Assembly: GCA_023213315.1 (NCBI GenBank)
Contig: JAKCPI010001765.1
Coordinates: forward strand, 1-64,000
Direction of reading: 5' to 3'
From: Euborellia annulipes
Lineage: Eukaryota > Arthropoda > Insecta > Dermaptera > Anisolabididae
Length of the DNA stretch: 64,000 nucleotides
Shown here: positions 55,740 through 64,000 of the stretch, piece by piece
Position numbering within the stretch: the stretch's first letter is position 1
How the letters are laid out: each line of letters begins with the position of its first letter
Notes under the pieces: generated by a model
Told to the model about the DNA's origin: nothing
What the model saw: the letters and a program-made list of their open reading frames with translations, nothing else
The model's database searches: none
Translations under genes and position numbers: made by a program

Positions 55740-56470
55740 ATTAATATTCAATATACATTTGAAAACAAATTCGACTGGTGTTGGTGAGTCAATGAGAATT
55801 TTGCAGACCAATGTTACTCTTTTGCAAGGAAATGTTAAATTCTTTTATTTAATGGTCCAATTATTGAGGTCGATCTCTATTTCTTTCGAATGACGTCCTT
55901 TTAAAAACATTCAATTCCAATTTAAATGGGTTGTGATATATACCTGGCTAGACTATATAAAAGGGAAAGTGCAGAAGTGTGTGTGTGTATGTGTGTGTAA
56001 GCAATTGGGTATTCCATTACACGCGAGATGAGATAATCTCATGACTAGGAGTCCATAGCAATCAGCAAAAGGGATCGATCACACAGGTGATGTTGGTGGT
56101 CGCAATATCAACATGACATCACACTGAAAAATAATCTATTTTACCATCCATCCATCCATCGAGATGCAATCATCTTCGACAAATAACTCATGGCGAAATG
56201 ATCGAAGGAAATTTACACAGTTGAAGAGAGATCCTCCCTCCCACTCTTTTTTTCTATCAAATAGGATACGATTCTACTAAATTTAACTCAATCATCTTGA
56301 AACTCGAAGAAAAATACTGAATCAGTGGCGGCACTCTGATAAAATTCCCATTATGATTTATTTAAATTATAAAGAAATATTATCAGAAATTAAATAATAA
56401 ATTAAATAAATTTGACTCCGAGCAATCAGGAACGTTCCGTTCCTCTGTAGCCATCGATACTTTGTATTAT
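55740..56470. other. AT-rich DNA
   Basis: A GTGTGTGTATGTGTGTG tract lies at 55978-55999, and 56010-56110 is unique and GC-richer. No exon found. Confidence 0.4.
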
Positions 56471-56482
56471 AACTATTATACA

Positions 56483-56601
56483 TACCATCAAGAGAAAAGA
56501 TATTGGACAACCCCTTCACGTTTACCTGTATTTAGAGCCTTTTGAGGTATGTATTCAGGTAGACGTGAGGGGGTTGTCCAATATCTTTTCTCTTGATGGT
56601 A
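56483..56601 (+). ncRNA. Long hairpin with G-U compensated arms (candidate)
   Basis: Arms 56483-56528 and 56556-56601 (46 nt each) pair throughout. Their two differences, in CACGTTTACC versus GGTAGACGTG and CCCCTTCAC versus GTGAGGGGG, leave G-U pairs if the plus strand is transcribed. The loop is 27 nt. Either a recent foldback MITE or a hairpin RNA precursor. Confidence 0.4.
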
Positions 56602-56690
56602 CATATTGGCCTCAGTAGCCTAAAAGGGTTCTAAAGAATAAATAAATTTAAAGTGAATGAATATTAGTATTTGTAAAACACATCTATTAC

Positions 56691-56914
56691 TCTTCTTCTT
56701 TCCTAGCCTTATTCCCACAGTGCGGGGTCGGCGGAATGGTTATTTTGCGACCGGAAGAAATAGAACAGGCCGGCCCGTCACACGGACTAACGCCTATTGA
56801 AAATATAGAAGGAAGGGACAGACTGACATGTAAAGTACAGAATGACTGCCACTCCCAGCTCGGATAACTCGTGGTCGTCATCCAAGTACCCACAAGTTGT
56901 GGGCCTCTAAGCGA
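56691..56914 (-). repeat. SINE-G copy
   Basis: 16-bp duplication AAAACACATCTATTAC / AAAACACATTTATTAC (56675-56690 and 56915-56930, one mismatch). Near full length but more diverged than the other copies. Confidence 0.85.
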
Positions 56915-56930
56915 AAAACACATTTATTAC

Positions 56931-58285
56931 TAAACCGTTTACTAAATCGAAGACAAGGTAAAATTCGCATCAATTAATATAGTATTTTGATTAAATTTAT
57001 TTAACAAACTTTTTGAACAAATTTATTTTGATGACTGAACGATCCCTTACTTCCGGGATATCCAGCTTATCCCGTATCGGTTTGATTCCACTAGGCCCCC
57101 AGCTTCTCTACCACAGCAGCAAATTTATTTATTTCAAAAGGACGGTCCCTAAATGTAGTTTTGAGAAAAAAATGAAAAAGAGCTGAATAATAATGAATGG
57201 TGTTGTAGAGTTTAAAAGTATTAAAAAAAATTTCACCTAACTAACAATGATACAATAGCTTTGAAAAATCTATCAAAGTATATGTAATATAAATTATAGA
57301 TATTGTATTGTATATAAATATTAATTTCAATTCAGTTAAGAATGTGAGAAATGTTGGCCTAGTTTCAAATATGTACCTTTATATAAGAGAAATTCAGCAT
57401 AGAAAAAGGCCTATTGATAGTGACAACCTTGGTATAATATATTAGGGGACAATAGGGAGTAGCTAAGCTGGCCAAATGGTCAATTTATTAAGCCTTTTAG
57501 CACTACTAATATAAAAGACATTAAGAATAATTAATAGCTATTAATTTTGGGTCTGAATGTTTGGAATGCAAAAAATAGTAAAAAAATATGAATAGAAGAG
57601 TTTCTTTGATACAATATAATTAATTTTTTTTTTTTTTTTTATTTAATATGATTCATATAAATGAATTTAATTTTTTTTTTACAACTTGTTCACATGTGCA
57701 AATAAATATTACAGACCAAAGGCAACTCTTTTGATCAATGAAAAATAATAAATTAAACGAAGAAATAATAAAAATTTTAGTTAAAAATTTATTTATTTTT
57801 TATTATACTAACGGCACGGCCTATTCATGGGGTCACAAGACATTTGACTTCACAGTCGAACGAAATTTATTAGAGTGAGAAAATTTGGCTGTAAATTCTC
57901 TAAAATTGAGATAAGCACTGGAATGATCACTACATGTTCACTCCAGTTTTCATTGTTACTTGAATCTAATAGATAGAAAAGGTAAAGCGAATGACTTACT
58001 AAATCACTATTGAATCCCAAGATAATTAATTTTTGATTGAGCTAGAAAAAGGCTAAAAAAATATCATCAGAATGAAAGAGTGTGAAGGGACTAACTACAT
58101 GTAATAACACTTGTGGTTTTATTTTCTTCTTATTCTTTTATTATTACCATTTACATTTTTACTTTTTCTCTTAAAAATTCAGTGTCATTTGAATTTTAAA
58201 CCTCCGCAGAAAGTTTTATAGAGTGAAAATTTGTTTATTAAATTTAAAAAAAAGTCTTGTTTGAATATTCTTGATATAGGATAAT
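56931..58285. other. AT-rich DNA
   Basis: No shared repeat or exon recognised. A T run lies at 57627-57640. Confidence 0.4.
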
Positions 58286-58288
58286 AAT

Positions 58289-58331
58289 CTGTATTTTATT
58301 ATCCTATATCATATAGGATAATAAAATACAG
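58289..58331. repeat. Perfect 43-nt palindrome
   Basis: CTGTATTTTATTATCCTATA-T, a single central C, then the exact complement ending ATAATAAAATACAG. A third half-copy, GATATAGGATAATAAT, precedes it at 58273. Cruciform-forming. Confidence 0.75.
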
Positions 58332-58713
58332 CAGAAAATTAAAAAAAAAATCAATTCATGTGGTACCATATGAAAAAATGGCACGGGCTATTCATTTTTG
58401 TTTGGTTTCTGAAAGGTAGGCAACCCTTTTGCTACTACTACTTCATTTATATAAGTAATACCGGTAAATGCTTGAATTATCGGATTACATGTCAAATGAT
58501 TTAAATAAAATATGAACTGATAAAAAAAAGAACTAAATTATCTGATTTATCGATTAGGTTGAATTGAGATAGTGATATAAAATAAATAAAATCACTTAAT
58601 ATTTTGACTGGATGAGGGAGTTTGATATAATATCCCCGTCTGTTAGGGAGTAGAGTGATTATAAATGAATAAGTAAAATATAGGCCTACAATATTGATTT
58701 TAGTTTGACTCAC

Positions 58714-59017
58714 CGAGTGGCTTTTCCAAAAAGTCTAATTCCAGTTGCCGTCATCATCATCATCGACTGATCACTTTGTTCCCCTTCGGGGCTCGTTCTT
58801 CTTCTGCTAGCATCGAGATTTTTTTCCTCCTGGGACGGTGATTGCTCGTCGTCCTCGTCTTCGGCATCCGCATCCGCTTCTTCACCGTCATCGAGATTTT
58901 GTAACCAATTTGTTAGATAATTAGGGACAGTGGTTGGAGAAGTGGCCGAGGTAATAGGTCCCTGAAGATCTTGATGTTGAGGCATCGATAATTCCGACAC
59001 ATTCAAATGACCACGTG
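58714..59017 (-). CDS. Internal coding exon, acidic disordered segment of an unidentified protein
   Basis: Minus-strand exon with textbook signals: branch-point-like CCTAACC, polypyrimidine tract TTTCTTTTTGTTCCAG, then 304 nt open in one frame, then the donor CG|GTGAGTC. It enters in phase 1 and leaves in phase 2, giving 100 whole codons. The protein starts RGHLNVSELSMPQHQ, then has a Thr/Ser/Pro-rich stretch, a YLTNWLQNL segment, an acidic run DDGEEADADAEDEDDE, a basic RRRTSPEGE patch, four Met and ends GIRLFGKAT. Composition is unlike the surrounding AT-rich DNA and codons use all positions. It looks like a disordered region of a nuclear or regulatory protein, but I recognise no family. The frame stays open into the intron up to 59144, but that part reads through the pyrimidine tract. 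The neighbouring exons are outside the window or too short to see. Confidence 0.72.
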
Positions 59018-59421
59018 CTGGAACAAAAAGAAATAACAGTCTAAGGTTAGGATAATGGCCAGAAAATGAAGTTCGAATTGTTTCTTTTTTTTTTTTATTC
59101 AATCGTCTATAATGACCAGGTTCGTGTAATTTCCTGATTTCCATGCTTTGAAGCTTTGTACGTGATCAACGACTACAGATTGAAAATTGAAAAAAAATAA
59201 ATAAAAACACCAAAGTATAAAATAAAAATGAAATATAATTCAGGAAAAATAATATTAAATTTATAAAATAAGTATTATGATATCATGGCGGTCCTGATCA
59301 TCGAGGATGATGAAATTTTATTTTCTGCGAAAAACAATTTGCCACTGTTCTAGCATCATCACAATGATGAAATTTGGATGGTGACAGCTATTTGTAACAC
59401 CGTTAGCTCATGATCTAATCA

Positions 59422-59426
<5 letters not shown>
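59018..59426. other. Probable intron upstream of the exon
   Basis: On the minus strand this leads to the exon acceptor at 59018. Contains ATCATCACAATGATGAAAT and AT-rich DNA, with no repeat recognised. Confidence 0.45.
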
Positions 59427-59454
<28 letters not shown>

Positions 59455-59455
59455 G
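59427..59455 (+). repeat. 29-nt G homopolymer
   Basis: Uninterrupted G run in AT-rich DNA, likely variable in length and error-prone in assembly. Confidence 0.9.
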
Positions 59456-59549
59456 AATGTTAGAGGAGGGGATAAATTAAAGAAAAAAAAGGAAAGGGTA
59501 TGGGAAAAATATATTAAAAAAATTGGGAAGAATAGAAGGGAGAAATTAA

Positions 59550-59642
59550 AATTTTTTGTAATTTGTTTAAGGCATCTGAGGCCATTCCGTCTCTATTTAT
59601 TTCAATTTATTGGTAGGCTCCCCAGCAATTTTATTTAGGGCT
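59550..59642 (-). repeat. SINE-B copy, partial
   Basis: The complement has TCAATTTATTGGTAGGC and GGCATCTGAGGCCATTCCG, which is the SINE-B body. Confidence 0.65.
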
Positions 59643-60190
59643 CTAACTGACTATAGAAAAACAAATATTGAATTTGGGAAAATTTTTTTCAATAGTTGAG
59701 GAAGAAATTAAATATTTTATTCAAGAACATTTAAAACAGTGAGTGAGAGCTACCTGGTTAATTATTAATACAATATGACTACGAGTTTAGAATAATAAAT
59801 ACGATCGCTTGAAAAGACATTTGTTAAAAACTTTCCCGAAGAACATTAACACTTAAGCACCGGGTCGACTTAATGAGTTACTTAAAAGCTATAGATCTTC
59901 TTCAATATTTATCATTATAATTACCAAATTTTAATTAAGCTTTCATCTTAATAATGAAATTGAACGATTAGATTTTACATTTATTATTGTCAATGTAATA
60001 AATGAAAAGATAAATTAAAATAATCGAATGATGGTTTAAAGACATGAAATTATGAAAAGGTGATTTTTAATTAAGAGAATGAATTGTGAAAATTAATTAA
60101 ATAACTGTTGATATCTCTTCTAGTTGAAAGATTTAGAACTTGATAGGAAGAAAATTTAAAAAAATTCAAGAGAGTTCTGTGAAGTGGACA
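59643..60190. other. AT-rich spacer
   Basis: Nothing recognised. Confidence 0.4.
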
Positions 60191-60200
60191 CTTCTCTTTC

Positions 60201-60469
60201 CAAGGGCGGATACAAGGGGGGTGGGGGTAAAAGGGGTAATTACCCCCCCCCCCCCCGAGATTTAAAAAAAATACTTTTTTTCGGAAAAAAATGTATTTTT
60301 AATGTAAAATTTTAAAAATTAATACTTAAAAATTTGATTTGTATTTATATTCTGGCAAACAAGTACAGAATGCGCCTTTAAATTACTGAAATTAAAAAAC
60401 AAAATGTATGCTGTGCGACCAGATTACCCTCCCCCTCCCTGCCGAGAAACACCTCTGGATCCGCCACTG
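60201..60469. mobile_element. hAT-type MITE, reference of the CAAGGGCGGATACA family
   Basis: Ends CAAGGGCGGATACA and TGGATCCGCCACTG, exact 8-bp duplication TCTCTTTC (60193-60200 and 60470-60477). Near the right end it holds a piece matching the HPR head in complement (GCTGTGCGACCAGATTACCC), as in the sister copies. Confidence 0.92.
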
Positions 60470-60479
60470 TCTCTTTCTC

Positions 60480-60955
60480 CTCAAGCGATCCATGTCTGAC
60501 CATGGAAAGGAACAAAAAATTAAGAGTGACAACATCTCACTTTATGCCACACTAATTTACTATAAGTATAACTTAAGTTAACCCTCTTTTAAATAAATAA
60601 ATAAAATAGATAGGGCTTTGAAATAGTTGGTGGTTTTCAAACAAGTAAGCCCATCAATATATCAGGTAAGATAAAGAGCGAGATAAGTTCGTGTTTAATT
60701 TGGCATATCGTGCCCCCTGGGCTCGGACCAGGGCTTTCGGTTTTGCTAAGGACAAACTGATGGTAAAGGTAGTCCGTTATTGCGAAAGTCGGTACGGGCC
60801 CAAGAGACCATTTAAGTATTACGCAAGCAAATTTTTGTCTGTTTTGTAGCAATAAAAATATACAAATAATTAAGGAGCCCCCCCCCCATGATGTTCCTCT
60901 ACGTTTTAGACATCCCTGAGTCGAAAAAAAGTATTTTTAGAATTAAGTCTATTCA
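60480..60955. other. Mostly unique DNA
   Basis: 60690-60850 is GC-richer (CGTGCCCCCTGGGCTCGG, AGTCGGTACGGGCCCAAG). A 71-aa minus-strand frame (60637-60852) has no recognised domain. Candidate decayed element or exon. Confidence 0.35.
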
Positions 60956-60959
60956 TGGG

Positions 60960-61265
60960 TGTATGTGGATGTAAATTCTGTTACCTTGGCAACCATTTCT
61001 CCAATCTTTCCTATGAAGAACAAGAGTAAAGTATACTTCAAAACAATTTTAGGGCAAAATGAGATTATACATTTTAAAGAGCATCTAAAAAATAATTGAT
61101 TTTTGAATTTTAAACAATTTTGGTAAAACGAATTTTGAGAAAAAAAAAAAAAAAATTGAAAAAGTACATTAGTAAACTCAGTACTTTTTGGCAGATTTTG
61201 TTCAAAAGCTTATTTTAAGTGTCCGGGAGGATACCTAACTTAAATATAAAATTTCATTCCGGTAG
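60960..61265 (+). repeat. HPR copy, body only
   Basis: From TTACCTTGGCAACCATTTC to CTTAAATATAAAATTTCAT, without the head hairpin and terminal motif. Confidence 0.8.
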
Positions 61266-61269
61266 CTCA

Positions 61270-62440
61270 AATCCCCTCCCTCCTAGGTCCAACTAAAAAT
61301 TTTTAATGGTCTCCGCGTTATTTTACAAAAATCTAAAATTTAATTTTTTTTTTTTAAATTTTTAGGCTCTGAGGAAGAGAACTTTTGAGGTCTGTATCTG
61401 TACAATTGCTGTAGACCTCTTAAATAATTGTTGTTACAAAACTAGACAAGAAAATTATTTAAAATCTTATACTTATAGACAAGTAATCTCAACAAGTATA
61501 AGCTCTTAAATAATAATAAATATTAATATAATTTTCTATGGGGTTAATTAAATTAAATATCGTTTGCTTGTTATTATTTCTACGTAGGGTGTGCCGGCAA
61601 ATGATTTGGGTATACCTGTGTTTGAGAAAATGTTACAATATAACGAATCTTACATTGATTTCTTTCTAAAACCCTATTATCGAAGATTTGTAAGCAAACC
61701 ATTTAAATGTTTTTTTTCTCTTTTTCTTTTAAGAATCCCTTCATATCACTATTTTGATTCCATGGAATTCTTTTAATAACAAATGATGGGCGTAAGATGA
61801 AAAGAACAAAACAATATATCATATTAACTAACCAAGCGCCAGCCCATACACTTATCTAGTTTGGATGCTATTCTCTCTGCCTACAATCATATATTTTAAA
61901 GACCTAAGTCCAAGTTCACTTGATTCATTTTCCGTCCTGAAATCATTGTCGAGGATATCATCCATTTGTTTTTTTTTGTTTTCTCTGAGAATCCCATTAA
62001 CCAACATCTTAGTCAACATCTTTAAAAACAATAAATCATTAGAATTTTATAATTATAGGCATAGCGAGCCCACTTCTACTTTCGGCCACCCCCTTGGGAA
62101 AATTTTCAATTTGATTTAATATCTATGTGCTGTGCGCCAATCACACCAGAATTTTTGCAACAAATGGATGTTGCCTACTAACACAGGTTTTAGAGGAGAT
62201 ACCCGAAAATTAAATCTCATAAGAAAGCACGGAATTATGAGTCATTGAAATAAAACCTAGGAAAAGGAACTTTTCAATATCGTGGGCAGTTGACAAAAAC
62301 TGGTTGTTTTGAATTTTCTGCCAACTTCATGGCCTTGTTATTACGTTTTGTATTTATCTTATAAATTTTAAAACCTTGTAAATCACAAAGATTTTAATTT
62401 GAAAAATTTATAATCACTTTTTTTCATCAAAGTTTAATAT
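61270..62440. other. AT-rich DNA
   Basis: Short HPR-head scrap GTGCTGTGCGCCAATCACACC at about 62128 (near the limit of recognition). The frames at 61591 and 61865 have no recognised domains. Confidence 0.4.
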
Positions 62441-62450
62441 GAATATGTGA

Positions 62451-62703
62451 TATGGATCCTGTTATGCAATGGTGTGTCAAAGACCAAACATCGAGTTTTG
62501 AGAAAATCAACAATAAAGTTTTTTGTTCGATTATATATAATTTTTCTTGTCAATTGTGCAAGTAACATTAAATATAAATTTTTTTAGGACATATTTCATA
62601 AAAAATACTATTAATTAAAGCATTTGAAACAATATTCCGTGCTTAACTCATTTTTGAATTTTTTTGGTCTTTGACACACCATTGCATATCAGGGTCCATA
62701 TAT
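62451..62703. mobile_element. MITE, second copy of the GGACCCTGTTATGC family
   Basis: Inverted ends TATGGATCCTGTTATGC and ATCAGGGTCCATA with GTGTGTCAAAGACC inside, nearly identical in reverse to 51311-51569. Confidence 0.85.
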
Positions 62704-62709
62704 AAAATA

Positions 62710-63735
62710 AATTTCTAAATGGTGGATTAACTCATGATATTATTAATTTATTATTATTATATTATTAATCTTCATACATTATTATATTATTTAAGAAAGT
62801 TATTCTACAAACAATTAATTATTCCAACATTCTCTTATAATAAAAAAGTTGGAAAGAGAAATCCTAAGTATAAAAAAAATATAGTACTACCAATAGAAAT
62901 AATAATGAGTAAGAGAGTACAGATTTAATTTTATTTATTTTTATTTTCAGTACAACGAACGAGATGCAACAAGGGGGATCTGAGTCACTTCTCGATTCCC
63001 ACCTTTCCTTTTTATTTTCCTCTTTTTTTTCATTCACTTTTTGCACCTGAGTTTAAGAATAGATTACGACAAGTTTGCAACCTGTCATCGCAAACTGTAA
63101 AGACAAAAAAAATGACTTCTCCTTAAGGCAATATAAAAAAAAAAAATAATCTGGGATTTTCCATATTAAACTAATAGAAGGTAAATTGATTGTTGTTTAT
63201 AATTTTAATAATGATCGTTAATTTTCTAACCAATTCATGATAAATTATTTAGAGGGGAAATTTTAAAAATTTTTTTGAAAATAACTTTTAAAACAAATCA
63301 AATTTGTACAGTTACATATTATTAACATCTCAGTTTTTCATTTTTTTCTGGGCTAAAATTTAATTTTTTTCAACATTTGACCAATATCCTTGGGAATTCA
63401 AAGAAAACAATAATAATCAGGTTTGTTTTGTTATTACGCCAATGGTGAAATACTATTCAAGTGTTGGATAATATTAGGAAAAAAAATTCAATAGTTTATC
63501 TATAAAAAAAAAATCAATCCGAACCGCTGTGATAACTAAATCTCTGGTAAACAGAGGGGGTAAAAAGGGGATGAAAAATTCGTCCGAATTAAATGACAAT
63601 TGTTAAAGAGATAAATCATTGAAAATTAAAAGTAAAAATGAATAAATATGATTCCTAATAAAGATCCTGGGTTGGGCTCATTGAGTTCCCTAAATATTAA
63701 GTTAATTTTTTCTGAGTTTTTCATTTAAGTCAGAA
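62710..63735. other. AT-rich DNA
   Basis: Non-repetitive. CAAGGGGGATCTGAGTCAC at 62969 is the only GC-richer patch. No exon recognised. Confidence 0.4.
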
Positions 63736-63743
63736 AGAAAAAA

Positions 63744-64000
63744 AATATGATGTGACTGGTCTCACAGCACACAACTTTCTCTTACCTTCGGTAATCGAAA
63801 GTTGTGTTCTGTGCTTGGCACACCAGATTTTTAGTGTCGACGCATATTTAATTTCCGACAATATGGTACATTTAAATTCAAGATGTAAAATTTATAAACA
63901 TGGGAAAATATTTGTATTTTGTTACCATAACAACCATTTTTCTATTTTCCTATGCAGTACAGAGGCATAGTCTTCATAGTTTTGCAAGTGTAAAATGAGA
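63744..64000 (+). repeat. HPR copy, continues past the window end
   Basis: Starts with the head hairpin (63750-63835, TTCG loop within CTTACCTTCGGTAATCG), then the normal body up to the window edge. Confidence 0.85.

Noticed and set aside
59018..59144. Upstream extension of the 58714-59017 exon frame to an ATG at 59144
   Set aside because: This part includes a branch-point-like CCTAACC and the polypyrimidine tract of the acceptor, so it is more likely intron that happens to be open.

Overview
The window looks like intergenic and intronic DNA from an AT-rich metazoan nuclear genome. It has long A/T runs, many tRNA-derived SINEs, hAT, PIF and TTAA-type MITEs, and foldback elements. There are no operon-like gene arrays and no long ORFs. 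The element mix and AT content fit an arthropod, but nothing here fixes the species. Almost every short ORF is chance or repeat-derived.

Only one piece of protein-coding sequence is convincing: a 304-nt internal exon on the minus strand (58714-59017) with a branch point, polypyrimidine tract, acceptor and GTGAGT donor. It encodes an acidic, Ser/Gln-rich, apparently disordered segment. A weaker candidate is a 5' exon on the minus strand (9809-9917), next to a GC-rich, CRE-containing block (9985-10335) that looks like a promoter. If both belong to one gene, the window is mostly a giant intron, but this is not proven.

The rest is layered repeats. 0-9 kb: SINEs, hAT MITEs and a 2.2-kb inverted array of GCAATATTGC palindromes that encloses three nested insertions. 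13.8-14.9, 16.2-16.9 and 19.4-20.5 kb: long foldbacks, two of them split by MITEs. 20.8-24.8 kb: a Foldback/Galileo-like element whose inverted arms carry 98-99 bp tandem repeats. 26.9-29.2 kb: MITEs. 30-64 kb: many copies of one roughly 0.85-kb repeat headed by a TTCG-capped hairpin, interleaved with hAT MITEs, SINEs and short hairpins.

The most interesting recurrent signal is a set of short elements, often foldback dimers with 9-13 bp target-site duplications. They carry a motif resembling the hammerhead-ribozyme core (CTGANGA, a GC stem, then GAAACGTC). It recurs at about 3.6, 5.5, 14, 36, 37, 43.7 and 54.9 kb. I infer Penelope-like or retrozyme-like non-autonomous elements. The nested insertions, many with exact target duplications, give a relative age order for the families.
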